A stretch of 64,000 nt of DNA, from the NCBI GenBank assembly GCA_019114445.1, contig DXFL01000011.1, positions 124,001 to 188,000 on the forward strand, in the 5' to 3' direction. Origin of the DNA: Candidatus Barnesiella excrementigallinarum. GTDB lineage: Bacteria; Bacteroidota; Bacteroidia; Bacteroidales; Barnesiellaceae. Made by a program: the position numbers and the translations under genes. A model generated the notes under the pieces. It was not told the DNA's origin. It saw only the letters and a program-made list of their open reading frames with translations, and did not search any database. Positions 10,362 to 22,507 of this stretch are shown here, in pieces; the stretch's first letter is position 1, and each line of letters begins with the position of its first letter.

Positions 10362-11342
10362 TTATTTTTTCTTGCCCACAGCCCACGGAATATATTTGTT
10401 GACTACCGGTATAAGCAGGTAGATGATAAACAGGGTGAGAATGAGACAGATTAGGCCGGTAAGCAGATGTGGAAGTTTTGATAGTGTATGGACGATTGTT
10501 TGTAAGGGAGCTAAAATAAGCGCGTGTATACCCATGATGAGAAGCGAAGCTTTACCCAGTGTGCGGATTGTGTTGCAAATAGGCGACCGGTTCCCTTCGA
10601 AACAGGCCAGCAAAGCCAGTGTGCCGGTGAATATCGTTAAAGATTCGACAAAGATCAGTAGGCCAAAGTCAACCCGAAGATATTGAAGGGCGATAAACAG
10701 AACGAAAGCTGCCGGAGCAAGAATATATTTAGAGGTCGATACCGACAGATAGTGTGCGATTTTCAATCCGAAGAGGTTCCCGACGATCAGGTAAGGAAGG
10801 CATTCGATGGCAATGTTGAACATAAAGGGAGTATGCCATTTTTCGATGGCTGGGTAGCCTGCGTAAATAACACCGATGATAAGCAGGGACCATCCTGTAC
10901 GGTATTTGTGGGAAGGAACGATTTTGTTTAGAATCCAAAAGAGAATTTGCATGATGAACAGGCAAAGGAGAAACCATAACGGAATATTCACCGACAGGTA
11001 ATTGCAATGGTCCGAAATGGTAAATATATCGAGGATACTATCCCATGCAAATCCATGCAGGGTGCGGTTTTGTGCCAAATGGAAAACCAAACGTGTGCCG
11101 AACGAGAGCAGATAGAAAAAAAGGAATGGGATAAGTATCGTTTGGATTTTCTTTTTCAGAAAGGGAACGAAGGGTTCGTCTTTGATAAAAGTTCCCGACA
11201 GAATAAAGAAAAGCGAACTTACGCTTATGAGGTCGAAACATTGTGGGTGGTATGTGTGTTTCCAAACAATAACGGCGATGGCTATTCCTTTGAATAGGTC
11301 AATACTGTCGATGCGTTTTGTTTGTGGGGCGGGACTTCCCAT
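10362..11342 (-). CDS. Acyltransferase-3 family membrane protein
   Basis: Predicted O-acyltransferase of the OafA/WecH type (acyltransferase 3), an integral membrane protein modifying a surface or secreted glycan. It opens with the family signature RIDSIDLFKGIAIAVIVWKH, including the conserved His that marks the active-site region, and has about ten hydrophobic helices across 326 aa. The ATG at 11342 (MGSPAPQTKRIDSIDL) is chosen because a promoter -7 box lies at 11369-11376, so a longer version starting at 11399 would begin upstream of the transcription start. It is a single-gene unit on the minus strand, convergent with the S41 protease. The acceptor is unknown. Confidence 0.8.
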   Translation of the reverse strand: MGSPAPQTKRIDSIDLFKGIAIAVIVWKHTYHPQCFDLISVSSLFFILSGTFIKDEPFVPFLKKKIQTILIPFLFFYLLSFGTRLVFHLAQNRTLHGFAWDSILDIFTISDHCNYLSVNIPLWFLLCLFIMQILFWILNKIVPSHKYRTGWSLLIIGVIYAGYPAIEKWHTPFMFNIAIECLPYLIVGNLFGLKIAHYLSVSTSKYILAPAAFVLFIALQYLRVDFGLLIFVESLTIFTGTLALLACFEGNRSPICNTIRTLGKASLLIMGIHALILAPLQTIVHTLSKLPHLLTGLICLILTLFIIYLLIPVVNKYIPWAVGKKK

Positions 11343-11368
11343 GTCTCTTCTTGTTTTTGCGAGCCATG

Positions 11369-11400
11369 CAAAGATAGTACAAGCCGGGTTTAGAAACAAG
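11369..11400 (-). promoter_or_regulatory. Promoter of the acyltransferase gene; fixes its start
   Basis: Minus-strand -7 TATCTTTG (11369-11376) and -33 CTTG (11397-11400) with a 20-bp spacer, close to the Bacteroidota consensus TTTG-N19-21-TAnnTTTG. The downstream ATG is at 11342. Confidence 0.7.
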
Positions 11401-11411
11401 TTTGCCTCTTT

Positions 11412-11909
11412 TTACAAGAGGTGCTTTCTCCGTTTTATTTCGGCTTTGAGTTTTTTCAACCAAGTGTTGTAGGTCGATTCGGTCAAAAGCATGGAGCGCG
11501 AGTCGTGTTTTTGTAGATGTTCGTCTTTTCGGGATACGGTTAATTCGTTTCGATAAAGCGAGAGTTTTATCTCTGTTCGCTCTTTCGAGAGAGGAAGGAT
11601 AAGAAATACGGCTTCGGTCGATTCCCGTTCGGTAGCCGTTCCGAAGGCTTTTAGGTTCCACTCCACATCGGTGCGTTCGGTCTGTTGCATTCCTCGTATG
11701 ATACCACTCTCTTTGTTGGCTTCAATGATGGTAAACCGTTCGGCTTGCAGCAACGACAGGGTCGAGTAAAAGACCATATCGGAGGGCTCGTCGAAGCACT
11801 CCGAAGTCATTCGGGTGACATCGTCGGACGTGATTTCTTTCAGTAAACTGCACGAGGCGACAGATAAGAGGAAGAACAAAGGCAGCAGGAGTTTTGAGAA
11901 TCGATACAT
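11412..11909 (-). CDS. Small hypothetical lipoprotein (165 aa)
   Basis: No named family recognised. The N-terminus is a lipoprotein signal (YRFSKLLLPLFFLLSVASC) with the lipobox Cys at about residue 20, so the mature protein is probably anchored to the outer membrane, facing the periplasm. The rest is soluble, charged, mixed alpha/beta, and ends in a very basic tail (KKLKAEIKRRKHLL). It follows the GH2 gene across a hairpin terminator, so it may have its own weak promoter or depend on read-through. It may be a housekeeping envelope protein rather than part of the GH2 unit. Function unknown. Confidence 0.65.
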   Translation of the reverse strand: MYRFSKLLLPLFFLLSVASCSLLKEITSDDVTRMTSECFDEPSDMVFYSTLSLLQAERFTIIEANKESGIIRGMQQTERTDVEWNLKAFGTATERESTEAVFLILPLSKERTEIKLSLYRNELTVSRKDEHLQKHDSRSMLLTESTYNTWLKKLKAEIKRRKHLL

Positions 11910-11929
11910 GGGGCGTTTAATTAAAAGAG

Positions 11930-11953
11930 CCTCCCGGCTTAATGACCGGGAGG
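11930..11953 (-). terminator. Terminator after the GH2 beta-galactosidase gene
   Basis: A perfect 8-bp stem CCTCCCGG (11930-11937) with CCGGGAGG (11946-11953) and an 8-nt loop. Read on the minus strand it is followed by CTCTTTTAATT. Confidence 0.75.
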
Positions 11954-11966
11954 GAAAGTTTAGTTT

Positions 11967-15200
<3,234 letters not shown>

Positions 15201-15238
15201 TTATGTTTTGTTTAGAAAATCTGTTTTATATAAGACGA

Positions 15239-16090
15239 TTATTTTCCCCGATATGAGGACGGCGATGTCCCTGTATTTTGTTTAAAAAATTTACCGAAGA
15301 ACGACTGGTTGGGGAAATTCAGCTCCTCCGATATTTCCTGAATCGATAGCGTAGTAGTTTTCAATAGACGTTTTGCCGAGAGGGTGACAAAATCGGCGAT
15401 GATGTCGTGAGCTGTTTTTTCGCACAAAATTTTGGTTACGGAGGAGAGGTATTTAGGTGTAATGCACAGCTTGTCGGCATAAAAACAAACGGCTCGCTCC
15501 TCTTTATGATGCTGTTTGAGCAGGAAAAGAAATTGCCAAAGGATCTCTTCCTGACGCGATATTTTCGAGGGATTATGTTTGGCCTGTACAGCAAATATTT
15601 GATTCAGCTCCAAAAGTAGGGCTGTTAACAGATGTTCCATGATGGGAATATTTGCGTGTGCGTTGTAGCGATTTTTCATGAGGTCGAAGTAGTTGCATAT
15701 AACGGCAGTTTCTTCGGGAGACAGGGAAGAATGCGGATTTCGTGAGATGTATGCACTTAACGAAAATACCGTGTCGAGGTCGATGATGGCCTTCCGCTCT
15801 CGATGGGTAATATTTATCGAAATATAACGGGCTTGAAAATCGTCGCTTGTTTTTATAGGTTTCCAAAGGGAGCCGGGGAAGAAAAAGATGATACCTCCGG
15901 GTTCGAGTGTATACTCTTTAAAATTGAGTTGCAAGGTCTTACTGCCTTGTGTACATAGGATAATGGCAAATCCCTCGGACGAGTTGTGCAGATTGTCTTT
16001 TTCGTATGAACAGGAGGGAATTTCAAAAGAAATCGAGCATGAATTTTGTACTTGTTGTTCTTGATGGGTTCCTGTATGTTTCGAAGTCAT
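15239..16090 (-). CDS. AraC-family transcriptional regulator
   Basis: DNA-binding regulator. The N-terminal half (residues ~20-150) is cupin-like (GFAIILCTQGSKTLQLN, LEPGGIIFFFPGS), typical of ligand-sensing AraC proteins. The C-terminal ~100 residues carry the two helix-turn-helix units (FYADKLCITPKYLSSVTK, and LSIQEISEELNFPNQSFFGKFFKQNTGTSPSSYR). The ATG at 16090 is used, giving 283 aa; the codon two residues earlier is only a TTG. A good promoter lies 32 nt upstream. It is upstream of, and in the same direction as, the GH2 beta-galactosidase gene (44-nt gap), so that gene is its likely target. Confidence 0.88.
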   Translation of the reverse strand: MTSKHTGTHQEQQVQNSCSISFEIPSCSYEKDNLHNSSEGFAIILCTQGSKTLQLNFKEYTLEPGGIIFFFPGSLWKPIKTSDDFQARYISINITHRERKAIIDLDTVFSLSAYISRNPHSSLSPEETAVICNYFDLMKNRYNAHANIPIMEHLLTALLLELNQIFAVQAKHNPSKISRQEEILWQFLFLLKQHHKEERAVCFYADKLCITPKYLSSVTKILCEKTAHDIIADFVTLSAKRLLKTTTLSIQEISEELNFPNQSFFGKFFKQNTGTSPSSYRGK

Positions 16091-16121
16091 AATCAATCGT
16101 GTAGAGAAAAATCGCTAAGGG

Positions 16122-16153
16122 CAAAAGTAGAGATTTTATACGAGTTGTGCAAC
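16122..16153 (-). promoter_or_regulatory. Promoter of the AraC regulator (and perhaps GH2)
   Basis: Minus-strand -7 TACTTTTG (16122-16129) with -33 GTTG (16150-16153) and a 20-bp spacer. An AGTTG..CAACT inverted repeat (16143-16154) overlaps the -33 element and could be an operator, but it is short. Confidence 0.6.
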
Positions 16154-16204
16154 TATATGCAGAAATGAGATAACCTATTATAATAATCTTTAAGATAGTC
16201 TACC

Positions 16205-16241
16205 GTAAAAAAATAGAAGTAGCTCGTGTATGGGCTACTTC
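16205..16241 (-). terminator. Terminator at the end of the 16-34 kb locus
   Basis: An 8-bp stem GAAGTAGC (16216-16223) with GCTACTTC (16234-16241) and a 10-nt loop. On the minus strand it is followed by a run of T (TATTTTTTTA). Confidence 0.8.
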
Positions 16242-16273
16242 CTTGAATATCTGTTTACTAATGAATAAAATAG

Positions 16274-19165
16274 TTATTTCTTCAGAACGACTATTTGATA
16301 GCTTCTATTTTCTCCTTTGAGGGAAAGCAGGTAACTGCCGGGTTCGAGGGCTGTCATATCTATCTGTCTGTTTACGATATTTTGTTCACCGATAAAAAAT
16401 CCCGATGTGGTGTAGATTCCGACCGTTGTTATTTCTTCGTCGCAAGTTATGTTTACGAGATTCTCGGCGGGATTGGGATAGACATTCCATGCCGGTTTTG
16501 TAACGGATTCTATTGCCGATAATACGGCTACGTTGAATTCGATTGGGTTGGACGCTGCGTTTTCAGAATCGTCGAATCGTATTTCGGCAATGTATGACCC
16601 GACGGGGAGTTTATGGAATAATACACTATTTGAAACCGATGTATTGATGGCTATCTTTTCGCTTACATTGGAATTTTCCTTGTTTGTGATGTAGAGCCAT
16701 ACTTTGGGAAACGGGGGTATTTTGTTCATGAGAAATTCTATATTCTCATCTTGGGCGTAGGTGTTTTTGGTCGTTTCCAGTTGCGGTGCGTCCCCGACAA
16801 CAATATGCGCTCTGCGTGCACACTCGTTGTATCCGTCTTTTAAGAAAAGCCCTATAAAGTAGTATCCCTCTTTGAGCTTATCCAACGCACTGTTGGCAAA
16901 TGTCATCTCTCCTTCGGTCGAGCCGGTAGGCAGGTAAAGGTATGCCGAGGTGGCATAACTTCCTACCCCCGGTTTTTGAGTGTCGCTTTGTTGGTAAATA
17001 CCAATCCAGTCTTTGTCATTTCCGGGGGCATTTTGGTAAGTAACGGTTATGGGTTCTTTTTCGCTGTATACCGATTTATCTGTTTCGATAGAGGCTACTG
17101 TCCCGTCTATGACTTCGAATTCGATTTTGGGTGTAATCATGTCGTATCCGCTGGTGCCGAAAAGGACCATATAGAACTTTCCCACCGGAGTGTTCGAGAA
17201 GTCGATATAACCGTCGGCTCCGGTGGTCGAAGCCCATTTCGTACTGGCAATGGGGCCACCGGGATTTACATCTTGTTTGTATATGCCAATCCATGCACCG
17301 GTTCCTACGGGAGCGTTTTTATAAGTTACCCGTATTTTCTCCGAAACGCTGTACATACTGTAATCGAGGTCGATAGACGGACTTTTGTCTTCGTAAAGAA
17401 CGATAAATTCTTTTGTGTCGGACCAATCGCTCCAAACGAGGTTTTGGTTTCTGTATCGTACTCTGGCATAGTATCGGCCGGTGCTCAGGTCGGTTTCATT
17501 TAGCGGCAGTTCGAAACACGATTTGTCTTTTTGGGTGTCGATAGGAAGATAGAGCGGAGCCCCCGAATCTTCGAAAAGGTTCTCGAAGTGGAGTGTACGG
17601 TCTAATACCGTGGTTGTGAAATCGGGCGAGAGGGATATTTGGAATTGGCTGCTATTGAAGTCGTTGCCTGTGGTCGACTGGTAAGCCGAGCTGGTAATGA
17701 CCGCAGGAAATTCCGTAAGGGTGTTTATGTCGTCCAGTTCGGGTTTTTGAGGTTGGCTGTTGTCCGATAAATTTCTTGTGAAACGATCTACCAATATGTT
17801 GTTGTGGACAAGGTTTTTGTTTCCTATCGAATAGGTTTCTACCTCCATCTCTTTGGTTTGGGGATTGAGGTTTATAATCTGATAGGTCCAATAGTCTAAT
17901 GTCTTCTGTACTAAATCGTTGTCTTCTTTTGTAGGCGATTCGCCCCATGTTTGGTCCCAAGACGCTCCGCCCGATATGATGTGGTAGAACGGATAGTCGA
18001 GGTGTTGTCCGCGTTGATAATAGTGGTGATGGGCGGCAATGTTGAGGATATGTTTGGGTGATGCTCCCAGTATGGGCATGGCCTTGTTTCTAAGCCAAGA
18101 AGAGTAGTCGGTCACATAGGTTTCGCTGCAAGCGGGACGATGGCCGATGGAGATGATAAAATCGACTGTGGGGTCGAGAGTGGCTGCGTCGACAATTTGG
18201 CTCAACCAGTTCAGTTGGGTGTCGTTTGCATAGGCCTCTTCGGTGCATAAGAAGATAAGAAGCGTGCGACCTGTCTGGAATGCATAATAGAGTTCGGAGC
18301 CGCTCTCGATATTTTGGTAGGAAAGATTTTCGTAATCGAAGAAACTTTTGTAGTGGGCATAATCGGGATCGTCGTAAATTTCGTGATTCCCTATGGTTGT
18401 CGATATGGGTATATAGGGCGAGAAATAAGACGATTTATAGAAGTGACAACGTTCGTAATAATTGCACGTGCCTCGGTCTACTTGATCGCCGGGGTTTATG
18501 ATCAGGTCGATATGGTCCTCCATAGGTCCGTATTTCTTTTCGATTGTCGCTTTGGCTGCTTGTGTGAGCCACTCATATCCGCTTCGGTTAATAATTTGAT
18601 GGTCGCCGAGTACGAGTATCCTCAGGTTTTCGGTCGAACCTATTTCGGGCTGGGTATGGAAGTGGTATATGGTTTCGTCGTTGTCGATAGTGTAGTAATA
18701 TTTTGTATTGGGAGTGAGGTTTTCGAGCGTAACCATATTGTAATTTATCGAGCCAGTATTGTCCGATATAAGGTTGCACGTTCCGCTTTGCGTTTGTGAG
18801 AGAGCCAAAGAATCGGTACCGTAGTCGACCGACGGAGTACCGGCAACCTCCGACTTCCAAGAGATGACAATGGAGGTAGCCGTGGGATTTTGCAAATAAG
18901 GTTTCCATTGGGCGAAACTTTGCGGCGGGACGACACTGAGTTTTTGAGCCAAATATGAATTGCCGTTATCGTAGAGATAGATTTGCGGCCGTGTGCGAAT
19001 GGTATCGAAAATGACAATGTCGTTACCGAGGGCTATTTCTTGTTCGGTTACATCGGTGATTATGTCTTTATTTGTTTCGAAGAACGGGTTTGAAAAATTC
19101 GCCTGTCCGTAACAAATAAAAGAAGCTGTAAAGCATAGGAATAGGATTAAAGTCTTGCTTTTCAT
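16274..19165 (-). CDS. Secreted metallophosphatase with T9SS sorting domain
   Basis: Predicted calcineurin-like phosphoesterase exported and carried to the surface by type IX secretion. Signal peptide 1 to about 20 (ICYGQ). A fibronectin-like purple-acid-phosphatase N-domain (about 80-170, ending LTPNTKYYYTI) leads to the metallophosphoesterase domain with the metal motifs GDH (about 185), GDQVDRG (about 226), GNHE (about 261), GHRPACSE (about 342) and AAHHHYYQRG (about 379). The Tyr of the classical purple acid phosphatase GDxxY motif is absent, so the metal centre may differ. Two to three beta-sandwich repeats follow (about 600-880). The last ~75 residues (VYPNPAENLVNI...SYLLSLKGENRSYQIVVLKK) are a type A T9SS C-terminal domain. 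Last gene of the locus; substrate unknown. Confidence 0.85.
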   Translation of the reverse strand: MKSKTLILFLCFTASFICYGQANFSNPFFETNKDIITDVTEQEIALGNDIVIFDTIRTRPQIYLYDNGNSYLAQKLSVVPPQSFAQWKPYLQNPTATSIVISWKSEVAGTPSVDYGTDSLALSQTQSGTCNLISDNTGSINYNMVTLENLTPNTKYYYTIDNDETIYHFHTQPEIGSTENLRILVLGDHQIINRSGYEWLTQAAKATIEKKYGPMEDHIDLIINPGDQVDRGTCNYYERCHFYKSSYFSPYIPISTTIGNHEIYDDPDYAHYKSFFDYENLSYQNIESGSELYYAFQTGRTLLIFLCTEEAYANDTQLNWLSQIVDAATLDPTVDFIISIGHRPACSETYVTDYSSWLRNKAMPILGASPKHILNIAAHHHYYQRGQHLDYPFYHIISGGASWDQTWGESPTKEDNDLVQKTLDYWTYQIINLNPQTKEMEVETYSIGNKNLVHNNILVDRFTRNLSDNSQPQKPELDDINTLTEFPAVITSSAYQSTTGNDFNSSQFQISLSPDFTTTVLDRTLHFENLFEDSGAPLYLPIDTQKDKSCFELPLNETDLSTGRYYARVRYRNQNLVWSDWSDTKEFIVLYEDKSPSIDLDYSMYSVSEKIRVTYKNAPVGTGAWIGIYKQDVNPGGPIASTKWASTTGADGYIDFSNTPVGKFYMVLFGTSGYDMITPKIEFEVIDGTVASIETDKSVYSEKEPITVTYQNAPGNDKDWIGIYQQSDTQKPGVGSYATSAYLYLPTGSTEGEMTFANSALDKLKEGYYFIGLFLKDGYNECARRAHIVVGDAPQLETTKNTYAQDENIEFLMNKIPPFPKVWLYITNKENSNVSEKIAINTSVSNSVLFHKLPVGSYIAEIRFDDSENAASNPIEFNVAVLSAIESVTKPAWNVYPNPAENLVNITCDEEITTVGIYTTSGFFIGEQNIVNRQIDMTALEPGSYLLSLKGENRSYQIVVLKK

Positions 19166-19180
19166 AATATTATGGGGTTA

Positions 19181-19222
19181 ATAAATGAGGGCGTACCTGA
19201 ATTTTGATACACCCTCATTTAT
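19181..19222 (-). terminator. Hairpin between the beta-helix and phosphatase genes
   Basis: Stem ATAAATGAGGG (19181-19191) with CCCTCATTTAT (19212-19222), extended inward by GTAC/GATAC pairs after one mismatch. It probably limits read-through from the beta-helix gene into the phosphatase gene. Confidence 0.6.
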
Positions 19223-19234
19223 ATATTGATAGTG

Positions 19235-20590
19235 TTATTTCTTAATGATAGAGGTCGACAGGGTCTTGTTCGGGGTCTTGATGACTACTTGGTAGAAACC
19301 GGGAGCAAGATCTTGAACATTGATTTGTCCTGAGGCTAAGATATTCGAAGAGAGAACCAAAGAACCGGTAATAGAATAAACATCGGCTTGGTATGCATCG
19401 GATGCATTAATATAGAGAATATCGACAGCCGGGTTGGGGAAGCATACCAATTCTGTTTTTTCAGAACCGGCCATATTGATAGCGCTGCTTGTTGCAGAGT
19501 ATTGATATGCACCCAAATCGATGTTAAGATCGTCGTCGATACAGGGATTACCGTCTAAGTCGTAAGCCGAACCCAAAAGACCGGCAGGGTCGTCTCCGGC
19601 AGCGATCAGGGGAGAGGTGGCAGAGAGGCGGAAATTACCGTTTTCGGGATCGACAAATTGGGGAGCTTGGGCATCGCCGTTGTCGTTGTTGTTGTCCATC
19701 GATAGTTTGATACAGTTGTCGTTAACAACGATTCCCGATCCCTCTTTTTGCGATTCGCTAATCAAGTAGTCGTATCCCCACGTGTTACGCCCGTTGTCAT
19801 TTTCGGTAAGACCGATAGCGGTGTTCGAGAATTCTACCGAAGCTCCCGAAGTTGCATCACAGCGGACATTACCCGGTGTATTTCCCCAAAGAATGGTGTT
19901 GTAGAATTGTACGTTGCCTTTTTCGATAAAGATACCGCCTACACGGTTCCAGTCGAATTCGCCCGAACCTACGTTGTTGACGATGGTTGTGTTGCAAATG
20001 GTTACATCGCCTTGACTACGCAAGATACCGAATTTCGACGAAACGGTGTTACCGGTGAACAGGCAGTTGGAGATGGTCAAGTCGCAACCGCTGTACGCTA
20101 AGATACCGGCGGTTTCGGTAGCTTTGTTGTTGCGGAAGATACAGTTGTTGATTTGAGCCGAACCGTATACTTCGATGATTATGCGATTCCCGGCACTAAG
20201 CAGGTCGCAGTTGGCAAATTCGAGCCCATCGAAATAGACTGTACTGGAAGTGCTGTTACCTCCTACCGATAACATTGTGCAGTTTGAGGTAAGAACCGGT
20301 CTGAGGGTTTTGTCACGTTGGTCGAAAGAGGTTTCATTGCCCTTGAATCCGCCGTACAATTTGGCTCCTTGACCTAAATAGAATCCGGCATCGATAGTAT
20401 AGTTGCCCTCTTTGATCCATGCTTCTACGTCGGCTTTTTTTGCCAACGCACTAATATTGGCACCGTCTTCCCATGAAGACCCGCTTCCCGTACCATTGGG
20501 GACAATGTACATCACTTCGGCAGCAGTGTGGAAACCCGAAACTGCGATTATCGCCGTTAAAAGAGCAGAAAGTAATTTTTTCGATTTCAT
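19235..20590 (-). CDS. Secreted right-handed beta-helix protein with T9SS sorting domain
   Basis: Exported surface protein. Signal peptide 1 to about 24 (GFHTAAE). Residues ~25-100 contain the entry motif seen in choice-of-anchor/parallel-beta-helix proteins (GTGSGSSWEDGANISAL, AKLYGGFKGNETSFDQRD). Residues ~110-330 are short repeating turns rich in N-I-F/N-T (NCIFRNN, NCLFTGN, NTTIVNN, YNTILWGN), typical of a right-handed parallel beta-helix. The last ~70 residues (LVCFPNPAVDILYI...GFYQVVIKTPN..STSIIKK) form a type A T9SS C-terminal domain. No lyase or hydrolase catalytic motif can be assigned. Its N-terminal and helix regions are paralogous to the C-terminal half of the BACON protein at 23493-25391. 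It could be a glycan binder or a polysaccharide lyase-like enzyme. Confidence 0.78.
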   Translation of the reverse strand: MKSKKLLSALLTAIIAVSGFHTAAEVMYIVPNGTGSGSSWEDGANISALAKKADVEAWIKEGNYTIDAGFYLGQGAKLYGGFKGNETSFDQRDKTLRPVLTSNCTMLSVGGNSTSSTVYFDGLEFANCDLLSAGNRIIIEVYGSAQINNCIFRNNKATETAGILAYSGCDLTISNCLFTGNTVSSKFGILRSQGDVTICNTTIVNNVGSGEFDWNRVGGIFIEKGNVQFYNTILWGNTPGNVRCDATSGASVEFSNTAIGLTENDNGRNTWGYDYLISESQKEGSGIVVNDNCIKLSMDNNNDNGDAQAPQFVDPENGNFRLSATSPLIAAGDDPAGLLGSAYDLDGNPCIDDDLNIDLGAYQYSATSSAINMAGSEKTELVCFPNPAVDILYINASDAYQADVYSITGSLVLSSNILASGQINVQDLAPGFYQVVIKTPNKTLSTSIIKK

Positions 20591-20692
20591 AGCTGTTAAA
20601 TTTTAGTGAATGATTTTAGTTTAAGATTGATGATATTTGTATTTGGAATTTAATGATTATCGATTCTTTTATTCGGTTTGTTTGTTAAGTTG

Positions 20693-22507
20693 TTAGTGTT
20701 CGGTTTTATCTATGGCTAAAATTCCGTTGGATAGGGTGCGAGCCCCTGTGCTGTCGGAAGGTTTGTTCAGAAGCGGGAAAGAAACCTTGCCGTTTTCTTC
20801 CTCCCTGACGACCATTGTCGAAGATCCTCCACCGTCCAATGCAATGGCATCGGAACAGTTTAACGAGTAGAACAGCGAAGCAAGGGCATTGAGGTCGAGC
20901 CCGGCCGAGTAACCGGGTTGACGTCCGTCGGTCACAATGAAGTAGAGGGTCTTGCCATGATTGGCAATTCCAACACCTGTACGCGGGTGGCGTTCTGTCG
21001 CTAAACTAATTTGGTCGGTTAGCTCCTGTTGTACACCGTTTCTTATGAGCAATCCGCGTCCGCCTATGACATCTTGCATTTCGGACAAGCGGGGGAGTAT
21101 GTCATCAACTATACCGATAGCCACACTTCCGTCTTTCTTTTTGTAGATTACTTCGGTATGTTGGTCGTAGTAGGTGGTCCTAATGGCGACACCCTCTTTG
21201 TAGAAAATACACATGGGAACCAGCCCTCCGGGAACAGAGGTCGTCTTGGCCCAATAATCGCCGTTTATACCTACCCATACGGTTTTCCCGTTATCTTCGG
21301 CCGCTTTGGCGTGTACGGGCAGAATGGCATCGGGGTTGGCCAATTCGGGTTTGTCGTTGGGTGTGGAAGCCACGATCGTAACTTTATCGAGATCTATTTG
21401 GGCGACGAATATACGGGTCCTTTCGCCACCGCTTTTGCAAATGATGTCGTATACGGTTACTCCGTCGCGCAAGGGGCGTATGGATTCGTTGTATACCTCT
21501 TCGACAACTCCGCTACCTTTTTGCAACATATTGAGCAGGTTGGAATGACGGTTGTTCGAGGTGTACGACACGTTGTGTACGGGAGGATAGCTGAATGTGT
21601 TGTCGATCATCCAGCGGGCTTTGTAGATTTTGTAATTCGGTTTTTGAAATAGAACTTTTCCGGTCGGGTCGATTAACCTATCGGACCACCAAGACTCCGT
21701 AGGTTGGAGCATGAGGGTGGGTATATTGCCGGGCCCTGCCGAAATACTTTTGATCTCTTTGACATCATAGGCTACCGTACAGCTATTCGTAAGAATGTCG
21801 TATTTGTACACTTTTCCGTTGGTTGTCCAAAAAAGAGCATTTTCGCCATAAACCGGGAAAAGGTCGTGGGAACCTTCCGAACCGTTTCCGGTAATCCGGC
21901 ATAGCTCTTTTCGGTTGAAGAGAACTGGATTCTCCGAGTCGAAATTGTATTCGTAGGAGACCAAACAGTTGCCGTTTGTCGTGTATAGCAAGTTCCTCAT
22001 TCTATCCCATACGACATTATGGGCAGCCGATACTTCGTAAGTCTCCACCGCATTTCCTGTACCGGCAATCGTGTCGGTACGGAAAATGCTTACTTGCTGG
22101 TCGGTGGAAGAGGCTGTTACGATATTTCCATCGGGGAGTAATTCTGCCGAATGCGGATTCTCTCCGGCGTAGGCATAGTACATTACTTTCTTGTCGGCAA
22201 TACGAATCAACGCTACGGCACCTCCCGAAGCAGTTACAAGCAGATATTTGCCATTGTATACCGGTTTGACCTCGCTGGGGTTGTGGAACCAAATTTGTTT
22301 GGAAGAGGGTATGGTCGACGATGCGACATTCCACTCCCACAAGATTTTTCCGTTTTCTTGCGCGATGACATAAGCCCGGTTCGATTGTTCGGCAATGGCG
22401 ATCTCGCGAGATATGCGGGGCATACAGTTGCACGTCGCTATGAGGCTCGGATAGACCGACGACAAAAGCAGGCAGGATATGATGATTATTTTATAGCGTG
22501 TTTTCAT
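20693..22507 (-). CDS. Beta-propeller / phosphodiester glycosidase (NAGPA-like) fusion
   Basis: The signal peptide (1 to about 25) has no clear lipobox. The N-terminal half (about 28-320) is a repeat-rich propeller-like domain (AYVIAQENGKILWEWNV, HSAELLPDGNIVTASS, AHNVVWDRMRNLLYT) of the type seen in DUF6528-like proteins. The C-terminal half (about 331-604) is a phosphodiester glycosidase domain, the family of the mammalian uncovering enzyme NAGPA, with RTGVGIANHGKTLYFIVTDGRQ and the signature DAIALDGGGSSTMV (about residue 556). The family releases a sugar from a sugar-1-phosphodiester. This half is strikingly similar to the next gene upstream in transcription (22516-23457), indicating tandem duplication. 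The 8-nt gap between the two supports co-transcription. Substrate is inferred, not shown. Confidence 0.8.
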   Translation of the reverse strand: MKTRYKIIIISCLLLSSVYPSLIATCNCMPRISREIAIAEQSNRAYVIAQENGKILWEWNVASSTIPSSKQIWFHNPSEVKPVYNGKYLLVTASGGAVALIRIADKKVMYYAYAGENPHSAELLPDGNIVTASSTDQQVSIFRTDTIAGTGNAVETYEVSAAHNVVWDRMRNLLYTTNGNCLVSYEYNFDSENPVLFNRKELCRITGNGSEGSHDLFPVYGENALFWTTNGKVYKYDILTNSCTVAYDVKEIKSISAGPGNIPTLMLQPTESWWSDRLIDPTGKVLFQKPNYKIYKARWMIDNTFSYPPVHNVSYTSNNRHSNLLNMLQKGSGVVEEVYNESIRPLRDGVTVYDIICKSGGERTRIFVAQIDLDKVTIVASTPNDKPELANPDAILPVHAKAAEDNGKTVWVGINGDYWAKTTSVPGGLVPMCIFYKEGVAIRTTYYDQHTEVIYKKKDGSVAIGIVDDILPRLSEMQDVIGGRGLLIRNGVQQELTDQISLATERHPRTGVGIANHGKTLYFIVTDGRQPGYSAGLDLNALASLFYSLNCSDAIALDGGGSSTMVVREEENGKVSFPLLNKPSDSTGARTLSNGILAIDKTEH

